From: Dunaliella salina
Taxonomy: Eukaryota; Chlorophyta; Chlorophyceae; Chlamydomonadales; Dunaliellaceae
Assembly: GCA_002284615.2 (NCBI GenBank)
Contig: MU069837.1
Span: forward strand, 170,982 to 234,981
Direction: 5' to 3'
Length of the DNA stretch: 64,000 nucleotides
The notes under the pieces are model-generated. The model did not search any database and had not been told where the DNA came from. It worked only from the letters and a program-made list of their open reading frames with translations. A program made the translations under genes and the position numbers. Within the stretch, counting starts at the first letter, position 1. Every line of letters starts with the position of its first letter. Below are positions 54,201 to 64,000 of this stretch, piece after piece.

Positions 54201-57200
54201 CTATGGACACTTCTTTGACCTCAAGCGCTCTCCTTGCAGAGTCCAATGTGAGTGCGTTGGAGGGATTGTCATGCAGAGGCCAATGTAAAAGAGCATAGTG
54301 GCTGGGGATAGAGGCTTTTTTACTATTTTGGTGTATTAACCCCGTAACAGAAATTTGACATGAATGAGCCCCGTAACAGAAATTTGAAATTTGAAGTAAA
54401 CTCTGGTTGAGTCTGTTGATTAGGTGTAAGGCCAGGTAGAGGGCCTCCATCACTATCATTTGTGTGAGCTTCTGTCTGCCATCAGGAGTATTAGCAGTAG
54501 AATGGCAGACAGCAGATAACCTGTGATTGTTTGTGCTGCCTGCTTAATTTCTGCAGATGTGTGACCTGGCAACGGGTGCAGTACGAAATGATGGTGTCAG
54601 TTTCAAAAGGATGCAGCATGATTGAAGCAGAAGGCATGAGTCAGCTCTGGGGGTGCAGTACGGGTTGATGGTATCAATTCTCAATTGCAGCGTAATTGAA
54701 GCAAACAGCATGAGTCGCCTCTGGACTCTCTCCCAAAGTGCAGCTAGGGGCAGGGGCAATTACTGGACATGGTCCCTGGTGGAGCCAAGGCAAACGCTCA
54801 AAAGTCTGGCAAGATCCATCCCTCACAGCATTGTGTCTGGAGTGTCATCGTGCAAGATGCACATATGCATAATGTTGCAATGTCCAGCCCTGCTTGCCTT
54901 TGCTTCCTGAGGGCGGTGCAGGGCATTAAAGGCCTGCAGTTGTCAGGGGCACCTGCTCTCTAAGAAGAAAACTGCCCTGACCCATAAGATGAAGTATTCT
55001 GGCTGGTCCTGGGCAGTAGCCGTGATGATTTGGAGCAGCTCCATGGGAGAGCTAGGGGTGGATTTGCCCAGGGGAACATCTCACTCTGTGACGCAGCATC
55101 TTCTGTGGAAAGTTGTAGATTTTACTCATCTCTCATCGGGGAAGTGGTGCTGTGTTTTTGCTAAGGTTTTTGGGGTTGTAGCATTTTGGTGATCAGGGGT
55201 GCTTTTTTTCAAAATACTTTGTAACACAGTCAAAAAGAAAATAGCAACAATTTTCGAAATTGCAAAATTTTGGATTAGTCCAGGTAGTACAAGAAACAAG
55301 TTCATGCCCTACAACAGGTTTGGGTTACTCTGCCTTGGTCAGTGGCTGCCATTTCACACCAACACAGGGAAGAGCACTTTCTCCTTTTCATACTGGCTCA
55401 CAGGGCACTCCTGCTAGCTAGCCCACGAGCACGGCAGACCTGGCCCTACCTTCCGCTGCTGCTTCAAAGTGGTTTTGTTGTACAAAGGGAATCTCATTGC
55501 AGTCTCCAAGGGAGCGCACACCCCAACGCCAGTGCTTGCGCCTCTTCAAATCTCTCTCTCCTTTCTCCTGGGCTCCGCGTCCCACTCACTGGGCTCTTCC
55601 TGCTGCAGCCTCCTGCTGCTGCTACGCTCACGTCAGCATGGGCAGTGGTTGTACCTGGCGGTGCTTGCAGTGCTGTGCTTGCAGAGACAGGTGCTGAGGG
55701 ACTTGGACCTGCACTTTCAGCAAGTCGAGTCCTCTCCTCTGCTGCTGCTTAAAACGCATCACTTGCCAGTGCAGTTGCTGCTGGCATTGGAGCCGCTGCT
55801 GGCACTGGAGCTCCTGAAGCCAATGCCAGGAACTCTGCTGCATGTGCATTATGCTGCATTTGTGCTGGCATGAGCTGGTGGGGCACCTTCCAATGCCGCT
55901 TTACCATAACAACTAAAACAGGCAGAAGAGGTTATGTTATTGCTGTTGAAAGGGGCGTTGGGGGCATGGAGGAGGTTCAAGTGCAAGGGACCATTGTTTT
56001 GGGTCTGGCATGTCTTTTTTCTCACCCTTTGTCATGTTGCCTTACAGCAAATTCAATTTTTTTTTGAGATGGCGACAAAGGGTGGTCGCCTGAATTTTTT
56101 GTGTCGCGAAATGGCGACAAAAGGTGCTCCTGGGGCACCCTCACGGGCACCCCTCGTCACCACCATTTGCGAACAAATGTGCCTGAAATGCGACTCGTCG
56201 CCCCTAATAAAAATGCTGAGTTACTGGTGCATGCTTGTCGAGTGTGTCTGGCTTCAAGTCAAACTTTGCCATAGGTTCAGGACTTGCTGCCATGTTCCTC
56301 TGGCCAGGGCTGGATTTAATACCTAACCCTAATGGGAAGGCACCCCCGGTTGTGTGTTGGACAAACTGAAGTGAGCAAGCTTAGGTTTAGATGCTTCATG
56401 ACTTCCGCTTTTCCTTCTACAAAATGTCCTCATGAACAATTTTCACGTAAGCATCCAAACAGAAAACAACTAGAATTCAGACTGGACCAGGCCTTGGCCT
56501 GCAGCTGAGCAGCAATTGCGATTCCAGTGTCCTTTGTGTGCTCTGAGTTCCAGGCTCAAAGGCGCACAACTTGATATGGAATCCCCCGTCTCTGTTTGTT
56601 GAGCAGCTTAAAAGTCTTCATAACAATTGCTTAGTCTTCATAACAATCGGTTAGTCTTGATAACAATCGGTTTACCATGATCTCCCCTGCAACATTTGCT
56701 TTTGTACCTAGCAGTACTGAATGGCCTCATTGATGCAGGTGGGTGAAAGTACGTCCGCAGATATTGACAACCCCAAGCCTGGAGATGTGGTGAAGTAGGT
56801 AGTATTGCTCTTTTGATGCAGCAAGCTTTAGAAGGCATTTTTGGAATGGATCAAGCGGAAGTTCATGGATGCATTGGAGAGGGTGTTACGATAAAGATTT
56901 TATGCTTGCGCTTTGCTCATTGATGGACCCTTTGTGCCCATGCAAGTTCCACCTGGTACGGCACACGTAGGTAGGTGCTGTTAGTCCACACAAGCAAGCA
57001 GCTTAAATATAGGGCTAGAAATCTGTGCTCTGCATGCATTTCTGAAGTACTGTTGTGGTGCCCTATGTTGTCTGAGAACTTAGATCGGCATGGGTTTGCC
57101 GGGACCTCTTTTCCAAGGCAAATTCACTCAGGTTTCAGGGTTACAACTGTACTGTAAGGTCACGAGGGAAAGGCTATTTCACCAGTTATAAGGTGACAAG

Positions 57201-57910
57201 ATTACAAGGACAACGATTCACTCGGGGAGCTTGTCGCTGCCCTGCTGCATCCCACACTTTCTGTCTAAACCTTCCTGCCCCTGTGCAGGTGGGTGCTCCA
57301 ATCTGAAGAGGCTGATGACCCTGAGGTACAACACATGATAGAGGGCCTCAAAGCCAAGGGTGAGCATTTCAACCCTGGGATGGGAGATGTGCAAAATTCC
57401 TTGTGCATGCTACATTTGACATGAAAGAAGTCAAGAAGTCCAGCTCAGAAAAGAGCAGGCGCTTAAGCTGAGAGCATCTGTTGGTTGACCCAAGAGCACA
57501 CTACCATAGAGAGAATATATCATTACGCAATAATATATTTTTGGGGCTTCACGTAGAAATCGCACTCGTAAAAAGATTGTTAACTGAGTCAGTGCGTATG
57601 AGTGCATATGGGAAAAATACTTGTTTGCAATGAGTGGGCGGCAGCAGCAGCAGCAGCAGCTTCTTGTCCTTTTCAAGGCAAGTGGCAGCTTGGTCCTGTG
57701 AGTGTCTCTGTGAGTGTCCCTGTTTATGTGGCATGCATGGACAGCCCTGTGTGCTTGTGCATGCATGCTTTTGAGTATATTCGTGTGCATATTTTTGCAC
57801 CATGCATGAGCATTCACTTGTGCATGTGCATGAATCCTATGCGAGCTTTTGTGTGCAAGCATGTGTCTGCGTGTGTGCTGATGCTCCAGCGCGCAGAGGG
57901 GCTTAAGAGG

Positions 57911-57979
<69 letters not shown>

Positions 57980-60900
57980 TGTGTGTGTGTATGCTAGTTG
58001 ATTTGTGTGGGCTGAGGCTTTTTGCAGAGGGGCCTATCTGAGGCCCAACACCAGTTTTTTTGCATGCTCCCTGCATAGGCCTCCCCCGACTGGCAGTTTC
58101 AAATTTGAGTCCCTTCTGCCTCTGCAGCACCTGCAGGTTGGATGAAACATGCCTGATCAGCCGCGGCGTGAACCCTAGTTTTTACCATCAAATCTCCATA
58201 CCAGGCCATCAACTGCGCCAAATTGGGTGATTCTTTATGACTTGGAGTCCTCGTAAGGAAAAAGTATCATTGCAAAAGAAATGGAGTGAAAAGACCTAGT
58301 GGTTGGTGCTCTGTGGAAAATGTAGCCATTTTCCCATAAAAGCACTGAACTAGGGTTTTCATGCACCATTGCGATTTAGCCCTGTCTATCTAAACACAAA
58401 GGGCAACTTGCACCTGAGCACATGCATGGGTAGCTTGTGAAGCCAACTACCTGTTGAGGCCAGATTCGTCCCAATCAGAAGGAAGTGGCTGTGAGTTACT
58501 GCACCTTAAACACAGAAAAGGAGCATATTTGGGCACTTGCTCAGTTAGCCCAGCCCTTGGGCTTTTTGGGCACTGTGTAACCTTGCGAATACAAAAATAG
58601 CAACTGCTGTCGAAGGTGCGTAAATGGTGCATATGTAAAGAAACTTGTCGTTTTTAAAAAGGATGTGTAATGATTCCTATTTGACATTTTACCAAGGAAA
58701 AGTTAACCAAGCGAGATTGAAGCCGCAATCTGCCGCTGGACTTGCTTATACTTGAATTATTTGCAAAAGCACATGCTTGACAGGCGCACCTTAAAAGCAG
58801 CATTAATCTGCATGCACCGAGCTTGACAGTGGGAATTTGTTTTTTTGTGTACCCAAATTTCTAACCAGAAATTTGTGATGTCCCAGAATCAACCGAATCG
58901 GTTTGGCGCACTTTGGATGGAAATTCCGCGCCTGCGCCTCGACCGTTCCGGATAAAAACTGGAGGGAATTGATATTCAGGGTTCCTGGACTTTCCTTGCT
59001 GAGTTCCGTGGCGGGAGGTGCCGGACAGATTCTGTGGCTGTCCGTGCGCATGGAGGACGGACAAGGGTGCAGTGAGGTCCTCTTCGCTTGAGCTCCTCTT
59101 CAAACAGCATGGATTCATGTTGGTCCATGCCTATCCCCCAGAAGATGATTTGGTGACCAACGAGGTGCATGGAGAATGGGGTCGAGAATTGCCGCAATCA
59201 CACACAACGGGCACCGACTAGTTACAAATTGTTCGAAATATATCATGGTGTTTCTTTTATGGCGGATGGTCGAAGAGGACGGGGTGCAGTGGGTCGTATG
59301 GAGGAGATGGGGTCCCCCCCCCCAAAAAAACCTGAAAGCGAAATTTGGGCCGGCGGAGCCCTTCTATCCAAATGGTCCAGACAAAAGCTTCATCTTGCAG
59401 CATAACCCAATGCTGTCTTTTGCATCAAAATAGAGTGTCTGCATGTACTCCGTAATGCCGCAGGAGTCCATGTGGAGCAGGCAATGGCTCCAGCCAAGCA
59501 GCGAGGGCCCCGCATGGTGGTAAGAATAACTCCAGCTTTTGATTCTCTGCATGACAGGAAGCACAGTTTTTCAGCTTCTGAACTGTTGTAGGTTTTGCTG
59601 CCACTCACGCTGCATCCGTTCCCAATGGCAATTCAGCACTTTTTTCATGCTGACACAAGTTTTGCAACGCACAGAGCGGGAGCCAACCAGCCCTTGCAGT
59701 TTGTGCAGTATCTTGTAGTGTGCTGGAGAGTGTGCCTGTCTCAAACAAACGTTGTCAGCAAAGAGGTCCATCCCCACCATGCGCTGGATACGTATGCCGC
59801 CTGTGTCTGTCTCAAACACACATTTTCAGGTCAGCGAAGAGGTCCATCCCCACCAAGTACTGGAAATGTATGCCGCCAGTGCGGGCATGTCTGAGGCGGG
59901 CCTGGCTGAGGCACATGCAGCTCTGCAGGTGAGGGACATAACTAGCTGTGTATATGCGAGTGAGGGGCACATGCAGCTCAACCAGTTGTGCAAGTGCTGG
60001 ATACATATGCCGCCAGTGTGGGCATGTCTGAGGCAGGCCTAGCTGAGGCACATGCAGCTCTGCAGGTGAGGGACGCAAGTAGCAACGTGTACAGCCCAGC
60101 AGTCATGCGTTTTTGACTGAGTGTCAGCCGCCACAACCTATGCCAAGTTCGGGTGATATACTGCCAGACACCTGCAAACCCACTTCTGAGTGGGGGAAGT
60201 TGCTTCTTTAAATCAGAGAACTTGTCTGGCTTGTTGGTGGCTTCTGGATGTGGCTCAGGTTTAGCTCTGTGCATCAGAAACCGGCATTTCTTCCATCTGG
60301 GCCCACCATTCAGTGTTTTGAGTTGACATATGGTTTTCTATTAATATTTACATAATTGAGGAGCAAGAGGTGTGCCAGATACCTGCATTGCTCGGTCACC
60401 CCTTGTAATGGCCATTTTCTGAGGAATCCTGCTCAGGCCCAAACTGCATCAGCGAGTATTTTGGGAGCCTGCTGGTAATATTGCAAGTAATTTTGGGTTA
60501 CCCTGAGGGCCCCTGGTGCTTGTCGGATTTTCATCGCACGGACAGGTGCACGAAAGCAGGAAGGCCTGGCCAGGCCCCGATAGGCCACCTCCGCACCCGC
60601 TGTTTGTTCTGGCCGATGCTTGGGGCTGTCATCATCAACATTGACACCACGGGCTGTGAAAATGGGCGCCTGGGAGGAGCTGCTGGGCTCCGCAAAGTTG
60701 CTGGGGCTAAAAACTGCCAATTTTTTGCTTGTGGGCACACATGCGAGGAATTCATTGTTGTTTTGATGATATTCTAAACAAGTTGTGACGATTGGATTCT
60801 GGATTTGCTGGAGCCCATTCTTCATTTCAGGGGCCTTTCGCGCAATTCTGGTTGTCACAACTTTTTCTTTCACATATCAAATGAAAATCTGTGCCCTCGC

Positions 60901-62388
60901 ATCTGCAGCTGTTCGCAAAAATTTGTTTTTTGAAATCAAACACTTGACCCCATCCCAACACTCCGCTGAAGTATCAACATTTCATTAAATATTAATAGAA
61001 AGCCGTTCCCTGTCGTCATCACTCCTCTCGACTGGCTTTGGAGCACCCCCAGGACAGCCCCCTGCCAGCTCGGATCAGGAGGCCACCAGTGCACTCAGGG
61101 ACCATCCTGGAGTCCACCTACAGGCTTGGGGGTGCAGCTGGAGGGTTAGGGCACACAGGGGTTAAGTTTTGCTGGCTGAGCGTGCAAACATGGAGGCCTA
61201 GCGTGCAGCAGGGTTTACTAAACGGGGCCAGCTCAGCGCTGAAAAATTGCTTTCTTTACTAGCTTTCAGGAGGTGTTCTCAGAATGGGCAGAGGTGGCCT
61301 GGCTGGCAAAAGGCAGGATATCACACAGGGTTGTGGCACCTGACTGAGTGGCTCTTTCCTTGTAAACCTTGTAAACCTTATAGCAACGTGCAGCCCTGCA
61401 GGTGGGGAATGCAATTAGTTTTGTACGTGCAGCTGAGGGGCACATGCAGCTGAGTACTGTAAGCACGGGGCATACAAGCTTTGCAGGTGGGGGAAAAAGT
61501 AGCCACGTTTGCGCAAAGGAGGGGCACGCAGCTTTGCAGGGATGTCATGGGCATGGTAGCTCCATTGCATCTGGGTACATGCAGCTCTACTAGTTGTGGG
61601 CACATGCAGCTCTACTAGACAAGGACACAAGCGGCTCTCCAGGATAGGGTCGCATGCAGCTCTGCTAGTTCTGGCAGGTGCAGCTCTGCTAGTTCTGGCA
61701 GGTGCAGCTCTGCTAGTTCTGGCAGGTGCAGCTCTGCTAGCAAAGGTCACGCGCAGCTCACTGAAGGTGAGGGGTCTGGCATGGGCACACGCGGCTCTCT
61801 GCAGGAGAAGGACTTGGTTCTTTGGAGGGACAGTAAACCCGAAATCGGCTGCAAATAGCAGGCTGGCCTAGTTCTGCACCCTGCATGACACACCCAGTAT
61901 GCAAACAGGGAGCGCAGCTGTCTGGTCATTGGTATGAAACACCCACAATCCTTGGCATTAAAAACCCACAATCCTGGAAGGCTCCTGACATGGAAGATGC
62001 AAGCCTTGTGCCATGTGCATGCTCGATTGAAGTTTGCATTGAATTCTGCGTTGTGTGCATGCAGCGGGCTCTTGAGGACACCCCCCAGCACAACTTTCCA
62101 CATGTGGACTTGGAGCTGTTAGAGTGTGAAATTGAGGGCTACGGACCGTTTAAAGAGCGCCAGGTGAGAGGGTTAAAGCGCAGGTCAAGGCTTCAAGCCT
62201 ACACGAAAGGCCTCAAAGTCTGAGGCACACAGGGGAGTGGGAAGCCATAGTCCCCACATGAGCGCCAAGGCTGAGGCCTTGCCTTCTTGCCCTCCGTGCT
62301 GGGGTTCTGTTTCATATGCTTGCAGGCTTGCTGCATGGTCATCGTTTCCATTGTGGTGCGTGAGATGTCATGCCCTGTCTGTTGCAAG

Positions 62389-62474
<86 letters not shown>

Positions 62475-63958
62475 TATGCATAATTGCATGACATGAGATG
62501 AAAATTGGAGCAAACACACAATCTTGTGCCTGATGGTCGCACGCTATTCCTGCTTCCCAGTTCTAGGCTTTCAATTGTTGCGCGAGAATATTCCCGATTT
62601 GTGTTGCTTCCAATGCGCGCAGCGTTGGGTTGGATTGTTGGGGCAAGAGGGGGGGCAGGGTACCACAACTGATGACATAAATGTCATCAGAAGCATGTGT
62701 ACTGGATGGAACCTTTGGGCTTTCTAAGTGTCTGCCCTTGCTTATGCTGCCTGACTTTTCTGGTAGTGACGCCTTGGTTGTGATGGCATCTGTTCTAGTG
62801 CCATGTAGGGGTTTAATGGACAGCAAGGGATGATTTCTGTGTGCAGCACCCCTCCGTCGCCTTCTGCTTTTCCTGCTTTCGTACAAGGAGGACCTCAGTG
62901 GGCTTTCAGTGCATGCCTACCGTTATGATGTGCAGGTGTACCCATTACAAGATCGAGGCCTGCGGGTCATCACTGGGGACAACTTGGATGACAGTGGCTC
63001 AAGTAGCAATGGTGAGGGTGTACCCGTTACGGGATCGAGGCCCATGGTGAATCAAGGTATACCCATTATGGGGTGGGTGCTTGCGGGTCCTCACTGGGGA
63101 CAACCTGAATGGCATTGGCTCAAGTAGCAATGGTGAGTCAGAGTGTACCCATTCCGGGATTGAGGGCCATAATGAATCAAGTTATACCCAATACGGGATC
63201 CAGGCTTGCGTGTGATCACTGGGAACAACCTGGATGACAGTGGCTCAAGTAGCAATAGTGAGTCAGAGTATACCCACTACGGGATCAAGGCCCATGGTGA
63301 ATCAAGGTATACCTATTATGGGGTGGATGCTTGCGGGTCCTCACTGGAGACAACCCGAATGGCATTGGCTCAAGTAGCAATGGTGTATCGACCAGAGCAT
63401 CTGTGAACAAGCGATGGTGCAAATGGATGGCATAGACTCAAGTCGCAATCGTGAGTCAAGTGTGATACCTCTGACTCAAATAGCAATGGTGATTGGAAGT
63501 GTAGCATCTGGGTACAGAGAAGCTTGCAAATGCATTGTGGATCAGCATTACAAACACATGATTCAAACAGTTATGTAGAACAGTCGAACACAGTGTGGAA
63601 TAGCACGGCAAACTCATTGTGTGACAGCTCACAGGTTTGTTGCAAACAGCTTTTTGCAGCTCTATTACAGAAAAGGATGAAGTGCAGACATTTGGGGGGG
63701 GGGGGAACGAGTCCCTTCCTGGTCCTGGCCAGAGCGAGAACAATGTCCTGCGTCCCAACTCATGAAAATCAATCTGTCCACAGAGGCCAACGCGTCCGAT
63801 TACTGGTCTCTTGTTGTAGGGATGCAGCGCTTAAGCCTGGACTTTTCTGTTCATTTGACAATGCTTGACTCATTGCATGTTGCGCAGGTGCTGGCAAGAG
63901 CAGTTTAGTCACCGCGCCTCTTTGGGCATTGACCGGGGACATGCTCACTCGGACAGAG
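43906..63958 (+). CDS. SbcD (Mre11)-like phosphoesterase fused to SbcC (Rad50)-like ATPase, organelle-targeted; 3' end beyond window
   Basis: I read 17 exons whose phases all agree: 43906-44170, 44304-44605, 44969-45026, 47531-47643, 48106-48114, 49013-49125, 49569-49680, 52262-52409, 53777-53853, 54134-54247, 56739-56794, 57289-57359, 59464-59519, 59830-59928, 62065-62163, 62936-63011 and 63888-63958 (613 residues so far). The N-terminus (MRFGMQLLHTTFRRNLG...) looks like an organellar presequence. Calcineurin-like phosphoesterase motifs follow: SDLHVD (~175), GDWW (~209), GNHDQ (~245), FAHADV (~319) and TGHYH (~351), then ITYIGSPYQ and LLVLDADQGW as in SbcD/Mre11. After PGDVVK and a helical linker comes LLECEIEGYGPF, the start of an SbcC/Rad50-type ATPase, then SSNGAGKSSLVTAPLWALTG, a Walker A P-loop at ~587-594. 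Known SbcCD and Mre11-Rad50 are separate subunits that trim DNA ends. The first exon and exon 2 boundaries are the least certain. The coiled coil and Walker B should lie to the right. Confidence 0.85.
45610..46260 (+). repeat. Dispersed repeat family A, near-complete copy with hairpin end
   Basis: Colinear with 49940-50630 and 52790-53420. The arm near 46110-46132 (agtggccccactttgcactttt) is complementary to about 46167-46190. It lies in intron 3 of the SbcD-SbcC-like gene. Confidence 0.8.
46660..47400 (+). repeat. Minisatellites with (GTT)n and (CCTG)n cores
   Basis: There are four 19-bp units (tggctggtctctttatgtc) at 46817-46890. About seven units of 50-60 bp around GCAATGTGGTG.AGTGACAACATGCCTGCC lie at 46930-47350. 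(GTT)n is at about 47098-47150 and (CCTG)n at about 47349-47400. All are in intron 3 of the SbcD-SbcC-like gene. Confidence 0.88.
48106..48114 (+). other. Nine-nucleotide microexon encoding His-Asp-Gln
   Basis: CTCTCTTCAG precedes and GTTAGT follows the nine bases CATGATCAG. Phase 0 on both sides joins exon 47531-47643 (ending ...LMLVGN) to exon 49013-49125 (starting VDLGGEMHALKP). This restores GNHDQ, the central metal-binding motif of calcineurin-like phosphoesterases. Without it the protein would lack the catalytic His and Asp. Confidence 0.8.
48180..48263. repeat. (GT)n microsatellite
   Basis: Pure GT run 66 bp downstream of the microexon donor. Confidence 0.96.
48625..48800 (+). repeat. 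Dispersed repeat family F, copy 2
   Basis: Similar to 20450-20660. It lies in the intron between the microexon and exon 49013-49125. Adjacent open frames at 48399-48594 and 48754-48936 look exon-like but are bypassed by the phase-consistent chain. Confidence 0.5.
49940..50630 (+). repeat. Dispersed repeat family A, near-complete copy with hairpin end
   Basis: Same block order as 45610-46260. It ends in a hairpin: 50444-50466 (caggcacgtgtgcccaaattgg) against 50550-50575. It lies in an intron of the SbcD-SbcC-like gene. Confidence 0.8.
50650..50900 (+). repeat. Dispersed repeat family E, copy 2
   Basis: Matches 10530-10740 in order and spacing. A related fragment continues at 51040-51120. Confidence 0.65.
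51630..51990 (+). repeat. Tandem repeat, ~115-bp units, about three copies
   Basis: Units share GCATGAGA, TCTCGGCTTTGCAAGGCAC, AGTCATGAAC.CATCATCATC and AAAACGAGTGCATG. In an intron of the SbcD-SbcC-like gene. Confidence 0.82.
52790..53420 (+). repeat. Dispersed repeat family A, near-complete copy
   Basis: Same block order as 45610-46260, including GGACCATTTTTCACCCCCAA and ACTAGGGTTCACGCCGCGG. In an intron of the SbcD-SbcC-like gene. Confidence 0.8.
54560..54760 (+). repeat. Tandem duplication, ~95-bp units
   Basis: Two copies of GGGTGCAGTACG..ATGATGGT.TCA...ATTGAAGCA.A.GGCATGAGTC lie in intron. Confidence 0.75.
54800..56600. other. Intronic stretch of the SbcD-SbcC-like gene; no exon placed
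   Basis: Open frames at 55342-55752 and 55469-55873 are rich in Leu, Ala and Ser, with CTG-rich low complexity. They have no consistent splice sites or family match. An extra exon here cannot be excluded. Confidence 0.35.
57913..57990. repeat. (GT)n microsatellite
   Basis: GT run with one interruption, in intron 12 of the SbcD-SbcC-like gene. Confidence 0.95.
58040..58340 (-). repeat. Dispersed repeat family A, partial inverted copy
   Basis: The reverse complement carries GGTCTTTTCACTCCATTTC, ATCACCCAATTTGG and ACTAGGGTTCACGCCGCGG. Confidence 0.75.
59745..60080 (+). repeat. Tandem copies of SbcD-SbcC-like exon 14
   Basis: The real exon is 59830-59928. A 5'-part copy lies before it (about 59757-59820, encoding SKEVHPHHALDTYAA). 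A 3'-part copy lies after it (about 59990-60066, encoding LDTYAASVGMSEAGLAEAH, though a TAG interrupts GLAEA in one reading) and ends in CTGCAG|gtgagg. A shorter donor fragment is at about 59960-59985. Confidence 0.85.
61385..61775 (+). repeat. Minisatellite of GCACATGCAGCTCTGC-type units
   Basis: About ten units of 25-40 bp resemble the end of exon 59830-59928 (GCACATGCAGCTCTGCAG|gtgagg). It includes four near-identical 24-bp units at about 61652-61745. It lies in the same intron as that exon's donor, 1.5 kb downstream. Confidence 0.75.
62392..62473. repeat. (GT)n microsatellite
   Basis: Pure GT run in the intron between exons 62065-62163 and 62936-63011. Confidence 0.96.
62941..63500 (+). 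repeat. Tandem copies of SbcD-SbcC-like exon 16 end with donor
   Basis: After exon 62936-63011, copies of its second half plus donor recur. Copies ending near 63132, 63254 and 63379 keep frame and encode LRVLTGDNLNGIGSSSN, LRVITGNNLDDSGSSSN and LRVLTGDNPNGIGSSSN. Two short fragments end near 63450 and 63487. Half-units (cgggatcgaggcccatggtg) alternate with them; the period is about 120-125 bp. Confidence 0.9.
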
Positions 63959-64000
63959 GTATGAGCTGCTAGATCGTGTTTGAATAGGCATTTGCATCAA

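Noticed and set aside
55342..55880. Leu/Ala-rich open frames as further exons
   Set aside because: CTG-rich low complexity; the exon chain from 54247 to 56739 is already in phase without them.
56820..56885. Frame KAFLEWIKRKFMDALERV as an exon
   Set aside because: Helix-like but not needed: exon 56794 (phase 2) joins exactly to 57289 to give GDVVK-WVLQSEE. Using it would break phase.
60433..60873. 146-codon minus-strand open frame (also 60481-60777 plus)
   Set aside because: Composition is plausible, but it lies in an intron of the fusion gene, has no family match and has no neighbouring exon in phase.
61260..61310. Segment EVFSEWAEVAWLAKG as an extra exon before 62065
   Set aside because: Has an acceptor but no GT donor, and exons 59928 and 62065 already join in phase as LQ-RALED.

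Overview
This is nuclear DNA from a eukaryote. Genes are split into many short exons (9 to about 440 nt) with GT-AG and a few GC-AG introns. There are long GT/CA microsatellites, two N gaps and many decayed LINE retrotransposons. A flagellar PF16/SPAG6-type armadillo protein beside a plastid-type M16 peptidase relative points to a flagellated green alga. The base composition and repeat load would suit a Dunaliella-like chlorophyte, but that is inference. I saw no rRNA, convincing tRNA or CRISPR array.

Layout. 1-279 holds the last exon of an unrecognised gene. 280-7439 is gene-poor and rich in dispersed repeats. 7440-17221 (minus) is a 13-exon M16B peptidase-like gene, with a LINE relic in one intron. 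It is divergent from 17539-24685 (plus), a 12-exon PF16/SPAG6-like gene. 24686-37321 is a retrotransposon graveyard with two LINE families, one carrying RT, RNase H and a restriction-like endonuclease. 37322-43286 (minus) is a 6-exon MoaA/CNX2 gene for molybdenum-cofactor synthesis. It is divergent from a gene that starts at 43906 and runs off the right edge. That gene joins a complete SbcD/Mre11-like phosphoesterase to the start of an SbcC/Rad50-like ATPase, in at least 17 exons over 20 kb. Exon boundaries were set by reading the sequence; every listed junction keeps reading phase, which is strong internal support.

Two observations stand out. (1) The SbcD-SbcC-like fusion carries its catalytic GNHDQ motif across three exons, with His-Asp-Gln encoded alone by a 9-nt microexon. 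(2) In all four well-resolved genes, exon-intron junctions are tandemly duplicated into the neighbouring intron: donor plus exon end, acceptor plus exon start, or a whole exon, in 2 to 6 decayed copies. I know of no named element class that does this. It looks like a recurring process that seeds intronic minisatellites and decoy splice sites.
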